Of a stretch of DNA of 64,000 nt, positions 14,305 to 22,750 are shown one piece after another. The stretch's first letter is position 1, and the number at the start of each line of letters is the position of its first letter. The DNA lies in assembly GCA_003599055.1 (NCBI GenBank), contig QZIM01000012.1, positions 1 to 64,000 on the forward strand. Direction: 5' to 3'. The notes beneath the pieces were generated by a model. It worked only from the letters and a program-made list of their open reading frames with translations. It made no database searches and had not been told where the DNA came from. Position numbers and translations under genes: made by a program. This stretch comes from Candidatus Woesearchaeota archaeon (GTDB taxonomy: Archaea; Nanobdellota; Nanobdellia; Woesearchaeales; ARS49).

Positions 14305-15677
14305 TGCGAGTGTCTGAAGAATCGTTTTTGCGGTCGATGGGAGGGTTTTCCGTGTCCGGTGCGCGATTGTCCTGGTCTTGCGTGGCTTGGCCGCTCGGCG
14401 CCTTCAAATCTTCCGAAGGAGTCTGATTTTTGGCCGCTGAATTTTCCGCGGTTCTCAAACCTTCCGCCTTGTCCTTCGCGCGGTGCGCCCCCGAACCTGC
14501 GGGGACCTTTGCGGAAGTATGCGCCTTTTCTGAAGCGGTGTTCTTCTCGTTCGGGAACTTTTGGCGAGGCAACGCGTTCAAATTCAGGCAGGTTGGACTG
14601 GGGGATTGTTCGGTTTATGCTGCGCTGGATGCTGTTAAAATCGTGCTTGTCCTGAGGGGTTACAAAGATGACTGCCTTGCCTTCTGCGCCCGCGCGTGCG
14701 GTTCTTCCGATGCGGTGGACGTAATCGTCGGGTGTTTGCGGCAGGTCGTAGTTGTACACGTGCGAGATGTTGTCAATGTGGATTCCGCGCGAGGCAACGT
14801 CGGTTGCGACAAGGACGCCGACGCCGCGCTTGTGCAATTGTGCGATGACGTGCAGCCGTTTGCTTTGGGTGAGCCCTCCGTGGATGGGGGTGCTGTCGAT
14901 GTTTTGCAGGCGGAGCTGTTTTGCGATTTTGTCGCAGCCGCGCCGTGTTGCGCAAAAGACGATGGATATTGCGTTTTTGTCCTGCTTGAGAAGGTGGGCA
15001 AGGAGGGAGAATTTGTCCTGCGGGGAGACAAAGAGCGCTTCTTCGGTAAGGAGGCTGGTGTCCACGTGCACTTTGGTTTGGATGGCAACGGGCGAGTTCA
15101 TATATTTGTTGACAAGGGAGCGAAGTTTCGGGGAGAGCGTTGCGCTAAAGAGGAGTGTTTGCCGCTCTTTTGAGGTGAGCGAGATGATTTTTTCGACGTC
15201 GCGGATAAAGCCCATATCGAGCATGCGGTCTGCTTCGTCAAGGACGAGGTGCTGGACGGTGTGGAGTTTCATTCCGCGGGTGACCAAGTCAAGAAGCCTG
15301 CCGGGTGTTGCAACGACGATGTCTGCGGAGCGTACTGCCTGAAGTTGTGCGCCGATGCCGACGCCGCCAAAGACGGCAGTGATGCGTAAGGGCAGGTTGC
15401 GGGCAAATCCGCGGAGTGCATCGCTTACTTGGACGCACAGTTCGCGAGTGGGTGTTAAGATGAGTGCGTGGATTCCTTTGCCGTGCGGAACGCGGCTCAC
15501 GAGCGGAAGGCCGAATGCTGCTGTTTTTCCCGAGCCGGTTTGGGAGTGTGCAATGATGTCCTGGCCGCCAAGGATGAGAGGGATTGCTTTTTGCTGGATT
15601 GCAGTGGGTTCAGTGTAGCCAAGTGCGGATGCTGCCTTGACAACTGGTTCGGGAAGGTTCAGTTCGGAAAAGTTCAT
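14301..15677 (-). CDS. DEAD-box RNA helicase with RGG-like tail
   Basis: 458 aa, RhlE/CsdA-type. All helicase motifs are present: FSELNL..P Q motif with IQQKAIP, AHSQTGSGKT, PTRELC, ATPGR, DEAD, SAT, and in the second domain VFCATRR, TDVASRG and HRIGRTARAG. After residue 375 comes a low-complexity tail rich in Arg, Gly, Phe and Ser, the RNA-binding extension of bacterial-style helicases. Start: ATG 15677 is 28 bases from ATATTTTAGAG (15698-15709 leftward), so the ATG 15 bases upstream is too close to the promoter. Probably acts in RNA unfolding or ribosome assembly; not in an operon. Confidence 0.95.
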   Translation of the reverse strand: MNFSELNLPEPVVKAASALGYTEPTAIQQKAIPLILGGQDIIAHSQTGSGKTAAFGLPLVSRVPHGKGIHALILTPTRELCVQVSDALRGFARNLPLRITAVFGGVGIGAQLQAVRSADIVVATPGRLLDLVTRGMKLHTVQHLVLDEADRMLDMGFIRDVEKIISLTSKERQTLLFSATLSPKLRSLVNKYMNSPVAIQTKVHVDTSLLTEEALFVSPQDKFSLLAHLLKQDKNAISIVFCATRRGCDKIAKQLRLQNIDSTPIHGGLTQSKRLHVIAQLHKRGVGVLVATDVASRGIHIDNISHVYNYDLPQTPDDYVHRIGRTARAGAEGKAVIFVTPQDKHDFNSIQRSINRTIPQSNLPEFERVASPKVPEREEHRFRKGAYFRKGPRRFGGAPREGQGGRFENRGKFSGQKSDSFGRFEGAERPSHARPGQSRTGHGKPSHRPQKRFFRHSH

Positions 15678-15785
15678 TGTTTCACTCGTCATCTATTCTC
15701 TAAAATATGTTTCAAGGAATAGTAATTTGAATGCGCAGATTGCCCTTTATAAAGGTTTGCTTTTTGGGGCCGCAGGAGAACAGAA

Positions 15786-15968
15786 TCAGCCGTGTTTGTA
15801 GAGTTGGTAGATGGCAAGTGCGGCAAGGGCAAGTCCTGCAAGAAGGGAGAGCGCAAGGCCTGCGTCCGATGAGAGGAACTTGTCAAGGAACAGCCACGTG
15901 CTGCGAAAGATGAGAACTGAGGACAGGATAAGGAGAAGTTCCCAAAAGACGTGGTATTTTTGCGTCAT
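15786..15968 (-). CDS. Small two-helix membrane protein
   Basis: 60 aa. Two membrane helices (residues 9-28 and 35-56) separated by LDKFLSSDA. No ribosome site and only weak promoter signals, so support is mainly the clean hydrophobic pattern. Function unknown. Confidence 0.6.
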   Translation of the reverse strand: MTQKYHVFWELLLILSSVLIFRSTWLFLDKFLSSDAGLALSLLAGLALAALAIYQLYKHG

Positions 15969-16085
15969 GGGGGTTTTCTCTTGCGGGTGTTTCGCGCCCG
16001 GCGCAGCGTTCCGTTAAGGACCATGCCGAATGGAGCGTGCCGGCATTAATAATCATTACGTTTTAAAAAAACAAATAAAAAACAG

Positions 16086-16352
16086 CTAGTACACGCTGTT
16101 CCAGATTCGGGCAAATACCTGTCCAAGAAGGTATCCGAACGCAAAGGTCACTGCAAGCAACAGGAGTGCGCTCAGCGGGTGAAAGGGCAGAATCTGAAAA
16201 CCCATTGCAATATGGTGCAGTCCGAGCACCCAGGTTAAGAATTTTTGTACTCCCTGCGGGGCAATAAGCACAAAGAGCAGCCAAGCTGCGTGAATGAGTG
16301 CAAGAACGAAGCCAAACGCAAGGCCGGTTTTATGTGCGTCAAGTTTTTTCAT
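16086..16352 (-). CDS. Small membrane protein, DUF5676-like
   Basis: 88 aa, starting MKKLDAHKTGLAFGFVLALIH, with two long hydrophobic helices (12-34 and 60-83). It recalls the DUF5676 two-helix family of unknown function; this assignment is from memory of the pattern. GAGGTGAT is 5 bases before ATG 16352 (a second ATG precedes it directly). A TATA-like ACTTATAACT (16388-16397 leftward) lies upstream. The TAG stop is close to a T-rich stretch. Confidence 0.65.
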   Translation of the reverse strand: MKKLDAHKTGLAFGFVLALIHAAWLLFVLIAPQGVQKFLTWVLGLHHIAMGFQILPFHPLSALLLLAVTFAFGYLLGQVFARIWNSVY

Positions 16353-16402
16353 CATATCACCTCTTGTCACCGCTGATATCTTTTGCAGTTATAAGTGTTA
16401 TG

Positions 16403-17572
16403 TCAGTGCGCGGCTTTTCGGTCCGTCCCAAAGACTTGCTGTACGGCAAAGCTCAGGAGTGTGCTAAGGAGGCCGTACACAAGAAGTGATTCGTAGAGAA
16501 TCGGCTCAACCGAAAAGACGCTGTGCAGGATTTCCGCGATGACGAACGAAAAAAAGAGCGTTGGCAGAACGGATACCACAATGGTAAATGACTTGCGTGC
16601 GGGCTCGTTGAACCTGCGGTGGCGGTGGAAATACATGCTCGCGGCGCGAACCAGTAAGATTGCAATGCCAAGGAGCGAGCTGAATGCGATTGCGCGAAAC
16701 GGCAGGTTTGCGTCCGCAATCTGAAGGCCGATGGAAAAGAAGTAAAACGGTGCAAAGAGGATGGCAAAGAAGCTGAAGCCCTCGATGATTTGCTGTCCTG
16801 TTTCTACCGTCACGTGCTTGTAGTCCGGGCTTTTAACGATGTGGCGGACGAACCTGCGCGAGACAACGCCTGCAAGGAATGCGCCGACCAAAAAGTGAAT
16901 ACCGAGGAGTTCCGTGATGAATGCGCTGACAACGGCGACAACAAAGATGAAGCTGAACTCGTTGCCGACGATTGTGCTGAAGATGCGGTGGTACAGTTGG
17001 TGCAGGACGTGCGGCAGGACGGTAATTAATAGGCCGACGACCGCAAGCGAAACAGCCAATTCTGTCAGCTTATTGATTTTAAGGAAAATAAGGAGCAGGA
17101 AGATGGCCATAATCTCGCCGGCGATGGCTTTGCCCGCTATCCAGTTTTTGACGGCGCCGCTCTGTCCGCGAATGCCTGAGAAGATGTAGCTTGCGGATGG
17201 CGCGGTGAAGCCTAATGCCGCGATGAAGGATACAACGATTCCGGTTTGGTAAAAATAGCCGACTGCGGCGGCGATGATGCAGAGGACGAGAATGTGGCGG
17301 GCAAAGTTTTCGATAAAGAAGCGCCGGTTTCGCGCAATGAATTTTCCGTCAATTTCCATGCCGGAATGGACGAATAGCGTGATGATTCCGATGGTCCCGA
17401 TGATGCTCAGCGTATCGTCCCAGCGAAAGACATCCGGAAGGAAGATTCCAAGGAGGATGCCGAGCAGGATTTCTGTGATGGGAAAGGGAATGCGGTAGAG
17501 CCGGTACACTATTTTGGGGATGAAAAAGAGAATGATGAGTGTGAGGAGAAAGGTAAGAAGGACGTTTTCCAT
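16403..17572 (-). CDS. Cation/proton antiporter, CPA2 family
   Basis: 389 aa with about 12 membrane helices. The start (PFPITEILLGILLGIFLP, VHSGMEIDG) and central helices (GFTAPSASYIFSG; ITELLGIHFLVGAFLAGVV; FFFSIGLQ) match the KefB/NapA-type Na+(K+)/H+ exchangers. No C-terminal RCK/TrkA domain, so regulation would need a partner. CTTTAATAACC (17591-17601 leftward) is 25 bases from ATG. A second antiporter of the same family lies at 38600. Confidence 0.92.
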   Translation of the reverse strand: MENVLLTFLLTLIILFFIPKIVYRLYRIPFPITEILLGILLGIFLPDVFRWDDTLSIIGTIGIITLFVHSGMEIDGKFIARNRRFFIENFARHILVLCIIAAAVGYFYQTGIVVSFIAALGFTAPSASYIFSGIRGQSGAVKNWIAGKAIAGEIMAIFLLLIFLKINKLTELAVSLAVVGLLITVLPHVLHQLYHRIFSTIVGNEFSFIFVVAVVSAFITELLGIHFLVGAFLAGVVSRRFVRHIVKSPDYKHVTVETGQQIIEGFSFFAILFAPFYFFSIGLQIADANLPFRAIAFSSLLGIAILLVRAASMYFHRHRRFNEPARKSFTIVVSVLPTLFFSFVIAEILHSVFSVEPILYESLLVYGLLSTLLSFAVQQVFGTDRKAAH

Positions 17573-17646
17573 AAGCGGCGAAAGTGACGCGGTTATTAAA
17601 GCATTTGGTGCGAAACTCTTTTAAGTTGTCTGGATTTGGAAAAAGT

Positions 17647-18048
17647 ATGCAAGCGAACTTGTGTCCTGACTGTCTTTGTCCGTGTTTGGAAGTTGTTCTC
17701 AAAAAGGAGGGCAGGTATTCTTGCCCGTTGTGCGGCTGGCAGGGAAAGCTTGGCGGCAGGCCGCCCGTGTTTGTTTCGCAGGAGATGGAACGGGAAATGC
17801 AGGGAAAGCTCGCGCGAAAAAAGGCAGGGCAGTTGTATAACGTGCGCGTGTATGTTTCCACGCTGACCGCAAGGGGTGCAGGGCAGGTTGTCAAAGAGCT
17901 TATTTCGCTGTTTGGGAGCGAGCAGTATGCGGTTGATGGTGAGGGGAATCACCGGGTTTTGCGGGTTGAGTTGGGTGCAAAGCCGACGTCAATTTTTGTT
18001 GAGAAATTAAAGAAACTACAGGGCGTTATTGACGTGCAGGTTTTTTAG
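17647..18048 (+). CDS. Zinc-ribbon protein of unknown function
   Basis: 133 aa. N-terminus CPDCLCPC...CPLCGWQG is a zinc ribbon; residues 60-133 look like a small alpha/beta domain (YNVRVYVSTL, VLRVELG, GVIDVQVF) that could be ferredoxin-like. ATG 17647 fits: CTTTTAAG (17613-17620) is about 30 bases upstream. Single-gene unit. No reliable family call. Confidence 0.7.
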   Translation: MQANLCPDCLCPCLEVVLKKEGRYSCPLCGWQGKLGGRPPVFVSQEMEREMQGKLARKKAGQLYNVRVYVSTLTARGAGQVVKELISLFGSEQYAVDGEGNHRVLRVELGAKPTSIFVEKLKKLQGVIDVQVF

Positions 18049-18133
18049 GTGCACAGGACAAATGGTATGAACGTACCGCAGTGAATAAATGCTTAAATAG
18101 TCTTGTGCGGATGGTTTGCGCGAGGTGGTGTGA

Positions 18134-18520
18134 ATGGAAAAAAATCTTGCAAAGTATGGTCCGCTTCCGCTGCGCGTGATGCTGGGAGTTATTTTTCTCG
18201 TGCCGGGCGTAATGAAGCTGCTCGACCCAAGTATGCCGACGGGAATGTTGGCGGGTTTGGGCTTTCCTGCAGCCGCAGCGTGGGCGTGGCTCCTTATCGC
18301 AGTTGAGATTGTGGGCGGCGTGCTGCTGCTTGTTGGCTGGAAGATAAAGTATGCAGTCTTGCCCCTTATGGTGATTTTGCTGGTTGCAACCGTGCTCGTG
18401 CACATTCCGAGTGTTGCGCAAAACCCGCAGAATGTGATGGCGGTGCTGTTCCACGTGCTTGGTGTCGCGGGCCTTCTGAGCTTGTTCTTTACGGGCGCAG
18501 GCGCAGTTGCGATTGAGTGA
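18134..18520 (+). CDS. DoxX-family membrane protein
   Basis: 128 aa with four membrane helices. LPLRVMLGVIFLVPGVMKLLDP at the N-terminus followed by AWLLIAVEIVGGVLLLVG is the DoxX pattern. DoxX was first described as part of an archaeal thiosulfate:quinone oxidoreductase, but most members are of unknown function and often associate with redox or stress proteins; a nitroreductase lies convergent next door. CTTAAATAG (18091-18099) plus GAGGTGGTG before ATG. Confidence 0.85.
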   Translation: MEKNLAKYGPLPLRVMLGVIFLVPGVMKLLDPSMPTGMLAGLGFPAAAAWAWLLIAVEIVGGVLLLVGWKIKYAVLPLMVILLVATVLVHIPSVAQNPQNVMAVLFHVLGVAGLLSLFFTGAGAVAIE

Positions 18521-18543
18521 TTTTTTCTTATTTTCTTTTTTTT
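18521..18543. terminator. T-rich terminator between convergent genes
   Basis: TTTTTTCTTATTTTCTTTTTTTT directly after the DoxX stop. It overlaps the last base pairs of the convergent nitroreductase gene. Confidence 0.6.
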
Positions 18544-19141
18544 AGAAGAAAATATCTTCTTTGGAAAACCGTATTTTTGGCCGTTGTTCATCCGCAGCGT
18601 ATCCTATGGGCATCACTGCAGTCGGGATGAGATTTTTTGGCAGGTTGAGTATTTTTGTGTATGCTGCAGGGTCGAACCCTTCCATTGGGCAGGAGTCGAA
18701 TCCGAGGAATTTTGCGCCAAGAAGCCCGTTTTCAAGGGCAAGGTATGTCTGGCGTTGCGCCCAGGCGAGTTTTTGCGCATCATTCATTCCTGCAATAAAA
18801 GGAGTAATATAGCCCATAAGCGCAGTGACGCTCTCTTTTGGAACGCCTGCAAGGAGCATTGCGGATTCAAGTTTTTTTGCTACGGCAGCAAGGTCGGTGT
18901 TCGCGCAAAAGACAAGGACGTGGCTTGCTGTGCGTATCTGTTCTTGGTTCCAGCTTGCGGGAAAGAGCACGTCTTTGGTTTGCTGGTCGCTGATGATTTT
19001 GATTTTCCACGGCTGGAGGTTAAATGAGCTTGGCGCGTATCGGATAAGGTCAAGCAGTTCGTCAACGTGTGCGTGCGGAAGCGGTTTTCCGTTGAATTTT
19101 TTGGTCGCATATCTGCTCATGACGAGTTCTTTGAAGTTCAT
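18542..19141 (-). CDS. Nitroreductase-family FMN oxidoreductase
   Basis: 199 aa. SRYATKKFNGKPL and RYAPSSFNLQPWK are the FMN-binding start of NfsB-type enzymes; GFDSCPMEGFDPAAY near residue 147 and AVMPIGYA near 177 are the matching C-terminal landmarks. These are NAD(P)H-dependent two-electron reductases of quinones, nitro compounds or flavins. GGAGGAAT precedes ATG. A perfect inverted repeat sits between the TATA box and the start, so expression is probably repressor-controlled. Confidence 0.93.
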   Translation of the reverse strand: MNFKELVMSRYATKKFNGKPLPHAHVDELLDLIRYAPSSFNLQPWKIKIISDQQTKDVLFPASWNQEQIRTASHVLVFCANTDLAAVAKKLESAMLLAGVPKESVTALMGYITPFIAGMNDAQKLAWAQRQTYLALENGLLGAKFLGFDSCPMEGFDPAAYTKILNLPKNLIPTAVMPIGYAADEQRPKIRFSKEDIFF

Positions 19142-19164
19142 TGTAATTCCTCCGTCCCAGTTAA

Positions 19165-19190
19165 TATCGGATAACCGATACTATTTAATG
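19165..19190 (-). promoter_or_regulatory. TATA box with overlapping palindromic operator
   Basis: TATA box CATTAAATAG (19181-19190, leftward) abuts the perfect inverted repeat TATCGG-ATAA-CCGATA (19165-19180) that covers the expected transcription start of the nitroreductase gene. A protein bound there would block RNA polymerase. Confidence 0.7.
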
Positions 19191-19266
19191 GTTTCGGTTG
19201 GTGAATCAATAGGACCATTCTCAAATAGTAACAACTGTTTAAAAAGCAGAGAGACTGGGCAAACGT

Positions 19267-19836
19267 ATGGGCTGGGAAGAATCGTGGGAACTCATTATGG
19301 GGCAGTTCTGGGCGCTGGTTCGGGCGCCGTTGGACGTTCCTGAGTTATGGTGGGTACTCGCGCCGCTTATTGCAGTCACACTGATTATGACCTTGTACTT
19401 CGGAAAGTATTTCCGCGAGGAATTGGGCTGGAATACTGCGCTCGGGAACAGCGTTGTTCTGTTTTTTGTGGGGATTGACCTTTTGCGCACCCTTGTTCAG
19501 ATGACGGACTCGTTATATTTGCTTGCCCTGCACCCGATAAAAGTCGTGTTTATTCTTGCGGTGATGTGCGAGGCAATGCTGATGGCACGGCTTGCATTCC
19601 GGCACGCGATTCCGTCAAAGGTGATGTTTTTTATCGCGCAGCCCGTATCGGTAAACGTGCAGGCGTATGTTGCGGCGGTGATAGTGTACACAAACGCAGT
19701 GCCTGACCGGTTCCTGCTTGGTGCGGCAGTGTTGCTGTTTTTGGTCATTTTTGCCGCGTTGCGGGTTGTACAGGAGGCAGAGCATTTGCTCTACAGGTAT
19801 CATTTCAGGGGAGAGAAACGTGCGAAGAGCCGTTAA
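19267..19836 (+). CDS. Integral membrane protein paired with MscS
   Basis: 189 aa with about five membrane helices (27-46, 58-76, 83-104, 115-140, 152-170). No family recognised. CTGTTTAAAAAGC (19229-19241) lies about 29 bases before ATG. The mechanosensitive channel gene begins inside its 3' end (17-base overlap), so the two are translated together and may act in one osmotic-response unit. Confidence 0.75.
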   Translation: MGWEESWELIMGQFWALVRAPLDVPELWWVLAPLIAVTLIMTLYFGKYFREELGWNTALGNSVVLFFVGIDLLRTLVQMTDSLYLLALHPIKVVFILAVMCEAMLMARLAFRHAIPSKVMFFIAQPVSVNVQAYVAAVIVYTNAVPDRFLLGAAVLLFLVIFAALRVVQEAEHLLYRYHFRGEKRAKSR

Positions 19837-20758
19837 TTTGGGGGTGTTTGCGGGCGCTGCGCTTGCTGCGTTTTTGGTTGCGACGTGGTTTCCGCACCCG
19901 TCCTCGGAAAAGCTGTTCTATACGCTTGTTGCGCTTGTTATTTCATACGGTTTCTTCCGCGCGATTGTCGAGCCGCTCGTGGGCAGGAGGCTGAAGGATA
20001 ACAAGGCAAGGTATGGGTTTAGGAAATCGATTGCAATTGTGTGCTGGACGGTCTTTGGCATTGTCACCTTGCGCATTTGGATTATCAACCCGCAGGCGCT
20101 CCTTGTGGCATACGGTCTTGTTGGCGCGGGAGTTGCGGTTGCCCTGCAGGATTTATTCAGGAATTTTGTGGGCGGGATTATTATTTACGTGACAAACGTG
20201 TACCGCGCGGGCGACCGGGTAGAGATTAATCACGAGTATGGGGACGTGATTGACGTGGGGTTGATGTATACAACGTTTATGGAGATTAAGGAGTGGGTTG
20301 GCGGGGACCAGGCAACGGGCCGGCTTTGCGTGATTCCGAACGGGCATATTTTGTCGTACACGATTCACAATTATACAAAAGAGCACAGTTTTATTTGGGA
20401 TGAGCTGATGATTCCGATAACGTACGACAGTGATTTTGTGCGGGCGCGGGAGTGCATAACGCGGGTGCTGAAGGAAGAGACGGAAAAGCTCTCGGGCGAT
20501 GCCGTGCGGCAAATGGCGCATATGGAGCAGAAGTATTACTTTTCGCGAAGGGAAGTTGAGCCGATGGTGTTCCTTACGCTCACGGATAATTGGGTGCAGC
20601 TCAATGTGCGCTATATCACGAGTGTGCGTGAGCGCAGGTTTATGCATAACGCGGTCAGCGAGGGGATTCTGAAAGCGCTAAGGAAGGAAAAGAAGGTTAA
20701 GATTGCATCGCAGACCGTGAGCGTGGTTGGTTTTCCTGATGTGCGGCTAAAGAAGTAA
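19820..20758 (+). CDS. mscS: Small-conductance mechanosensitive channel
   Basis: 312 aa. Four N-terminal helices, of which the pore helix and following beta domain are clear: GAGVAVALQDLFRNFVGG, YRAGDRVEI and CVIPNGHILS match the MscS pore and middle-beta motifs; the C-terminal alpha/beta vestibule follows. It opens under membrane tension to release solutes. GTG 19820 is chosen because GGGGAGAG lies 5-12 bases upstream and it begins just before the first helix. Confidence 0.92.
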   Translation: MRRAVNLGVFAGAALAAFLVATWFPHPSSEKLFYTLVALVISYGFFRAIVEPLVGRRLKDNKARYGFRKSIAIVCWTVFGIVTLRIWIINPQALLVAYGLVGAGVAVALQDLFRNFVGGIIIYVTNVYRAGDRVEINHEYGDVIDVGLMYTTFMEIKEWVGGDQATGRLCVIPNGHILSYTIHNYTKEHSFIWDELMIPITYDSDFVRARECITRVLKEETEKLSGDAVRQMAHMEQKYYFSRREVEPMVFLTLTDNWVQLNVRYITSVRERRFMHNAVSEGILKALRKEKKVKIASQTVSVVGFPDVRLKK

Positions 20759-20815
20759 GCGCCACTGGACTTCTATCTATAAGCTTTATAAAGGGTTGCC
20801 GGAAACTTTTCAAAT

Positions 20816-22750
20816 ATGCAGTTTACCTTATCGTCGAAGTTCAAGCCGGCAGGAGGGCAGCCGCAAGCGATTAAGCTGCTCGTTGAGGGGCTAAAGAAGC
20901 ACCCGATGCAGACGTTGCTTGGAATTACGGGCAGCGGAAAGACGTTTGTGATGGCAAACGTGATTGAGCAGTATCAAAAGCCGACGCTCGTCCTTGCGCA
21001 CAACAAGACGCTTGCAGCGCAGTTGTACGCAGAGCTAAAAGAGTTATTTCCGGAAAACCGCGTTGAATACTTCATCAGCTATTACGACTATTACCAGCCG
21101 GAAAGTTATCTGCCGACCACGGATACTTATATTGAGAAGGATGCGCAGATTAATCAGCAAATTGAGAAAATGCGCCTGAAGGCAACGAGCAGTCTTCTTG
21201 CAAGAAGTGATGTCATTATTGTTTCCTCAATATCCTGTATTTACGGCCTTGGGGACCCGGGCGATTTTTCGCAATTGTCCGTCCTTTTGAAAAAGGGTGC
21301 GCAAATGAAAAGGCAGGACCTGATTTCTCAGCTGGTGAAGATGCAGTATGAGCGAAACGACCAAGCGGTTGAGCCGGGCAAGTTTCGCGTGCGTGGCGAT
21401 GTGATTGATGTGATTCCTGCATATGATGACCGTATTGTGCGCTGCGAATTGTTTGGCGACACGATTGACCGTATTGACGAGATTGACCCAATTACCGGCG
21501 AATTGATTGCAAGCGTGGATGAATTGCGCGTGTTTCCGGCAAAGCAGTTCGTCGTGGCGGATGAGAAGCAGGAGCGTGCAGTCGAGGCGATTAAGGAGGA
21601 GCTCAAAGAGCATTTGCCGACGTTGCCTCCGCTTGAGCAGGAGCGGCTTCGCCGCCGGGTGAAATACGACCTTGAGATGATGCAGGAAGTGGGCTATTGT
21701 CCCGGGATTGAGAATTACAGCAGGCATTTTGACGGGCGGGCTCCCGGAACGCCGCCGTTTTGCCTGCTGAACTATTTTCCGGATGATTTTTTGCTGATTA
21801 TTGATGAGAGCCATCAGACTTTGCCGCAGGCGCACGCAATGTACAAGGGTGATTTTGCGCGGAAGAAAAACTTGGTTGATTTTGGGTTTCGCCTGCCGTG
21901 CGCGTTTGACAACCGCCCGCTGAAGTTTGATGAGTTTGAGCAGTTTTTCCGGCACGTGATTTTTGTGAGCGCAACGCCTGCGGAGTACGAGCTGAAAAAG
22001 TCAGGGCAGGTTGCCGAGCTTATCATTCGGCCGACGGGACTGCTCGACCCATTGGTCGAGGTGCGTCCGATTCAGGGGCAAATAAAGGACCTGATTCGTG
22101 AAATCAATCAGGCGGTCAGGCGCGAGGGGCGTGTTCTTGTAACGACGCTCACGAAAAAGATGGCAGAGGACCTCACTGATTTTCTTTCAAAAGAGGGCAT
22201 TCGCGTGCGGTATATGCATTCGGAAATTGAGAGTTTGGACCGAATAGAGATTATCAGGCAGTTGCGCGCGGGCGAGTTTGACGTGCTTGTGGGGATTAAT
22301 TTGCTCAGGGAAGGCCTTGATTTGCCGGAAGTCAGCGTGGTTGCAATTTTGGATGCGGACAAGGAAGGGTTTTTGCGGAACGAGCGCAGTCTCATTCAGA
22401 CCATAGGCAGGGCCGCGCGAAATGTGGACGGGCGCGTGATTATGTATGCGGACGTGATGACAGAATCAATGCAGCGGGCGATTGATATCACGCGAAAAAG
22501 GCGCGCGGCGCAGGAAGAGTTCAATAGGAAAAGCGGGATTGTGCCGCGCCAGATTCAAAAGCCGGTTGCGCAAAAGACAAGGGAACTGAAGGGAATTAAG
22601 CATTTGTCCCGGTCTGATGTTTTGAAAAGGATTGCCGATATTGATGCGCAGATGCGAAGGGCTGCAGAGGAGCTTCAGTTTGAGAAGGCAATTGAGCTTC
22701 GGGATGCATTGCGGCTCTTGCAGGAACAGGCGGGTGACGCAAATGATTGA
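20816..22750 (+). CDS. uvrB: Excinuclease ABC subunit B
   Basis: 644 aa helicase of bacterial-type nucleotide excision repair; receives damaged DNA from UvrA and positions UvrC. Walker A GITGSGKT at 37-44, damage-clamping hairpin [19 protein letters not shown] near 97, DESH at about 330, helicase motif [11 protein letters not shown] near 526, and a C-terminal UVR helix pair (residues 605-640) that contacts UvrC. CTTTATAAAGG (20782-20792) is 29 bases before ATG, giving a leaderless operon mRNA. First gene of uvrBAC; uvrA overlaps its end by 8 bases. Confidence 0.98.
   Translation: MQFTLSSKFKPAGGQPQAIKLLVEGLKKHPMQTLLGITGSGKTFVMANVIEQYQKPTLVLAHNKTLAAQLYAELKELFPENRVEYFISYYDYYQPESYLPTTDTYIEKDAQINQQIEKMRLKATSSLLARSDVIIVSSISCIYGLGDPGDFSQLSVLLKKGAQMKRQDLISQLVKMQYERNDQAVEPGKFRVRGDVIDVIPAYDDRIVRCELFGDTIDRIDEIDPITGELIASVDELRVFPAKQFVVADEKQERAVEAIKEELKEHLPTLPPLEQERLRRRVKYDLEMMQEVGYCPGIENYSRHFDGRAPGTPPFCLLNYFPDDFLLIIDESHQTLPQAHAMYKGDFARKKNLVDFGFRLPCAFDNRPLKFDEFEQFFRHVIFVSATPAEYELKKSGQVAELIIRPTGLLDPLVEVRPIQGQIKDLIREINQAVRREGRVLVTTLTKKMAEDLTDFLSKEGIRVRYMHSEIESLDRIEIIRQLRAGEFDVLVGINLLREGLDLPEVSVVAILDADKEGFLRNERSLIQTIGRAARNVDGRVIMYADVMTESMQRAIDITRKRRAAQEEFNRKSGIVPRQIQKPVAQKTRELKGIKHLSRSDVLKRIADIDAQMRRAAEELQFEKAIELRDALRLLQEQAGDAND

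Noticed and set aside
14430-15173. 247-residue open frame on the plus strand
   Set aside because: It is antisense to the DEAD-box helicase and has no motif or promoter.
22632-22742. Longer start for uvrA
   Set aside because: The extension lies entirely in the uvrB coding region and lacks UvrA similarity; family N-terminus begins at 22743.
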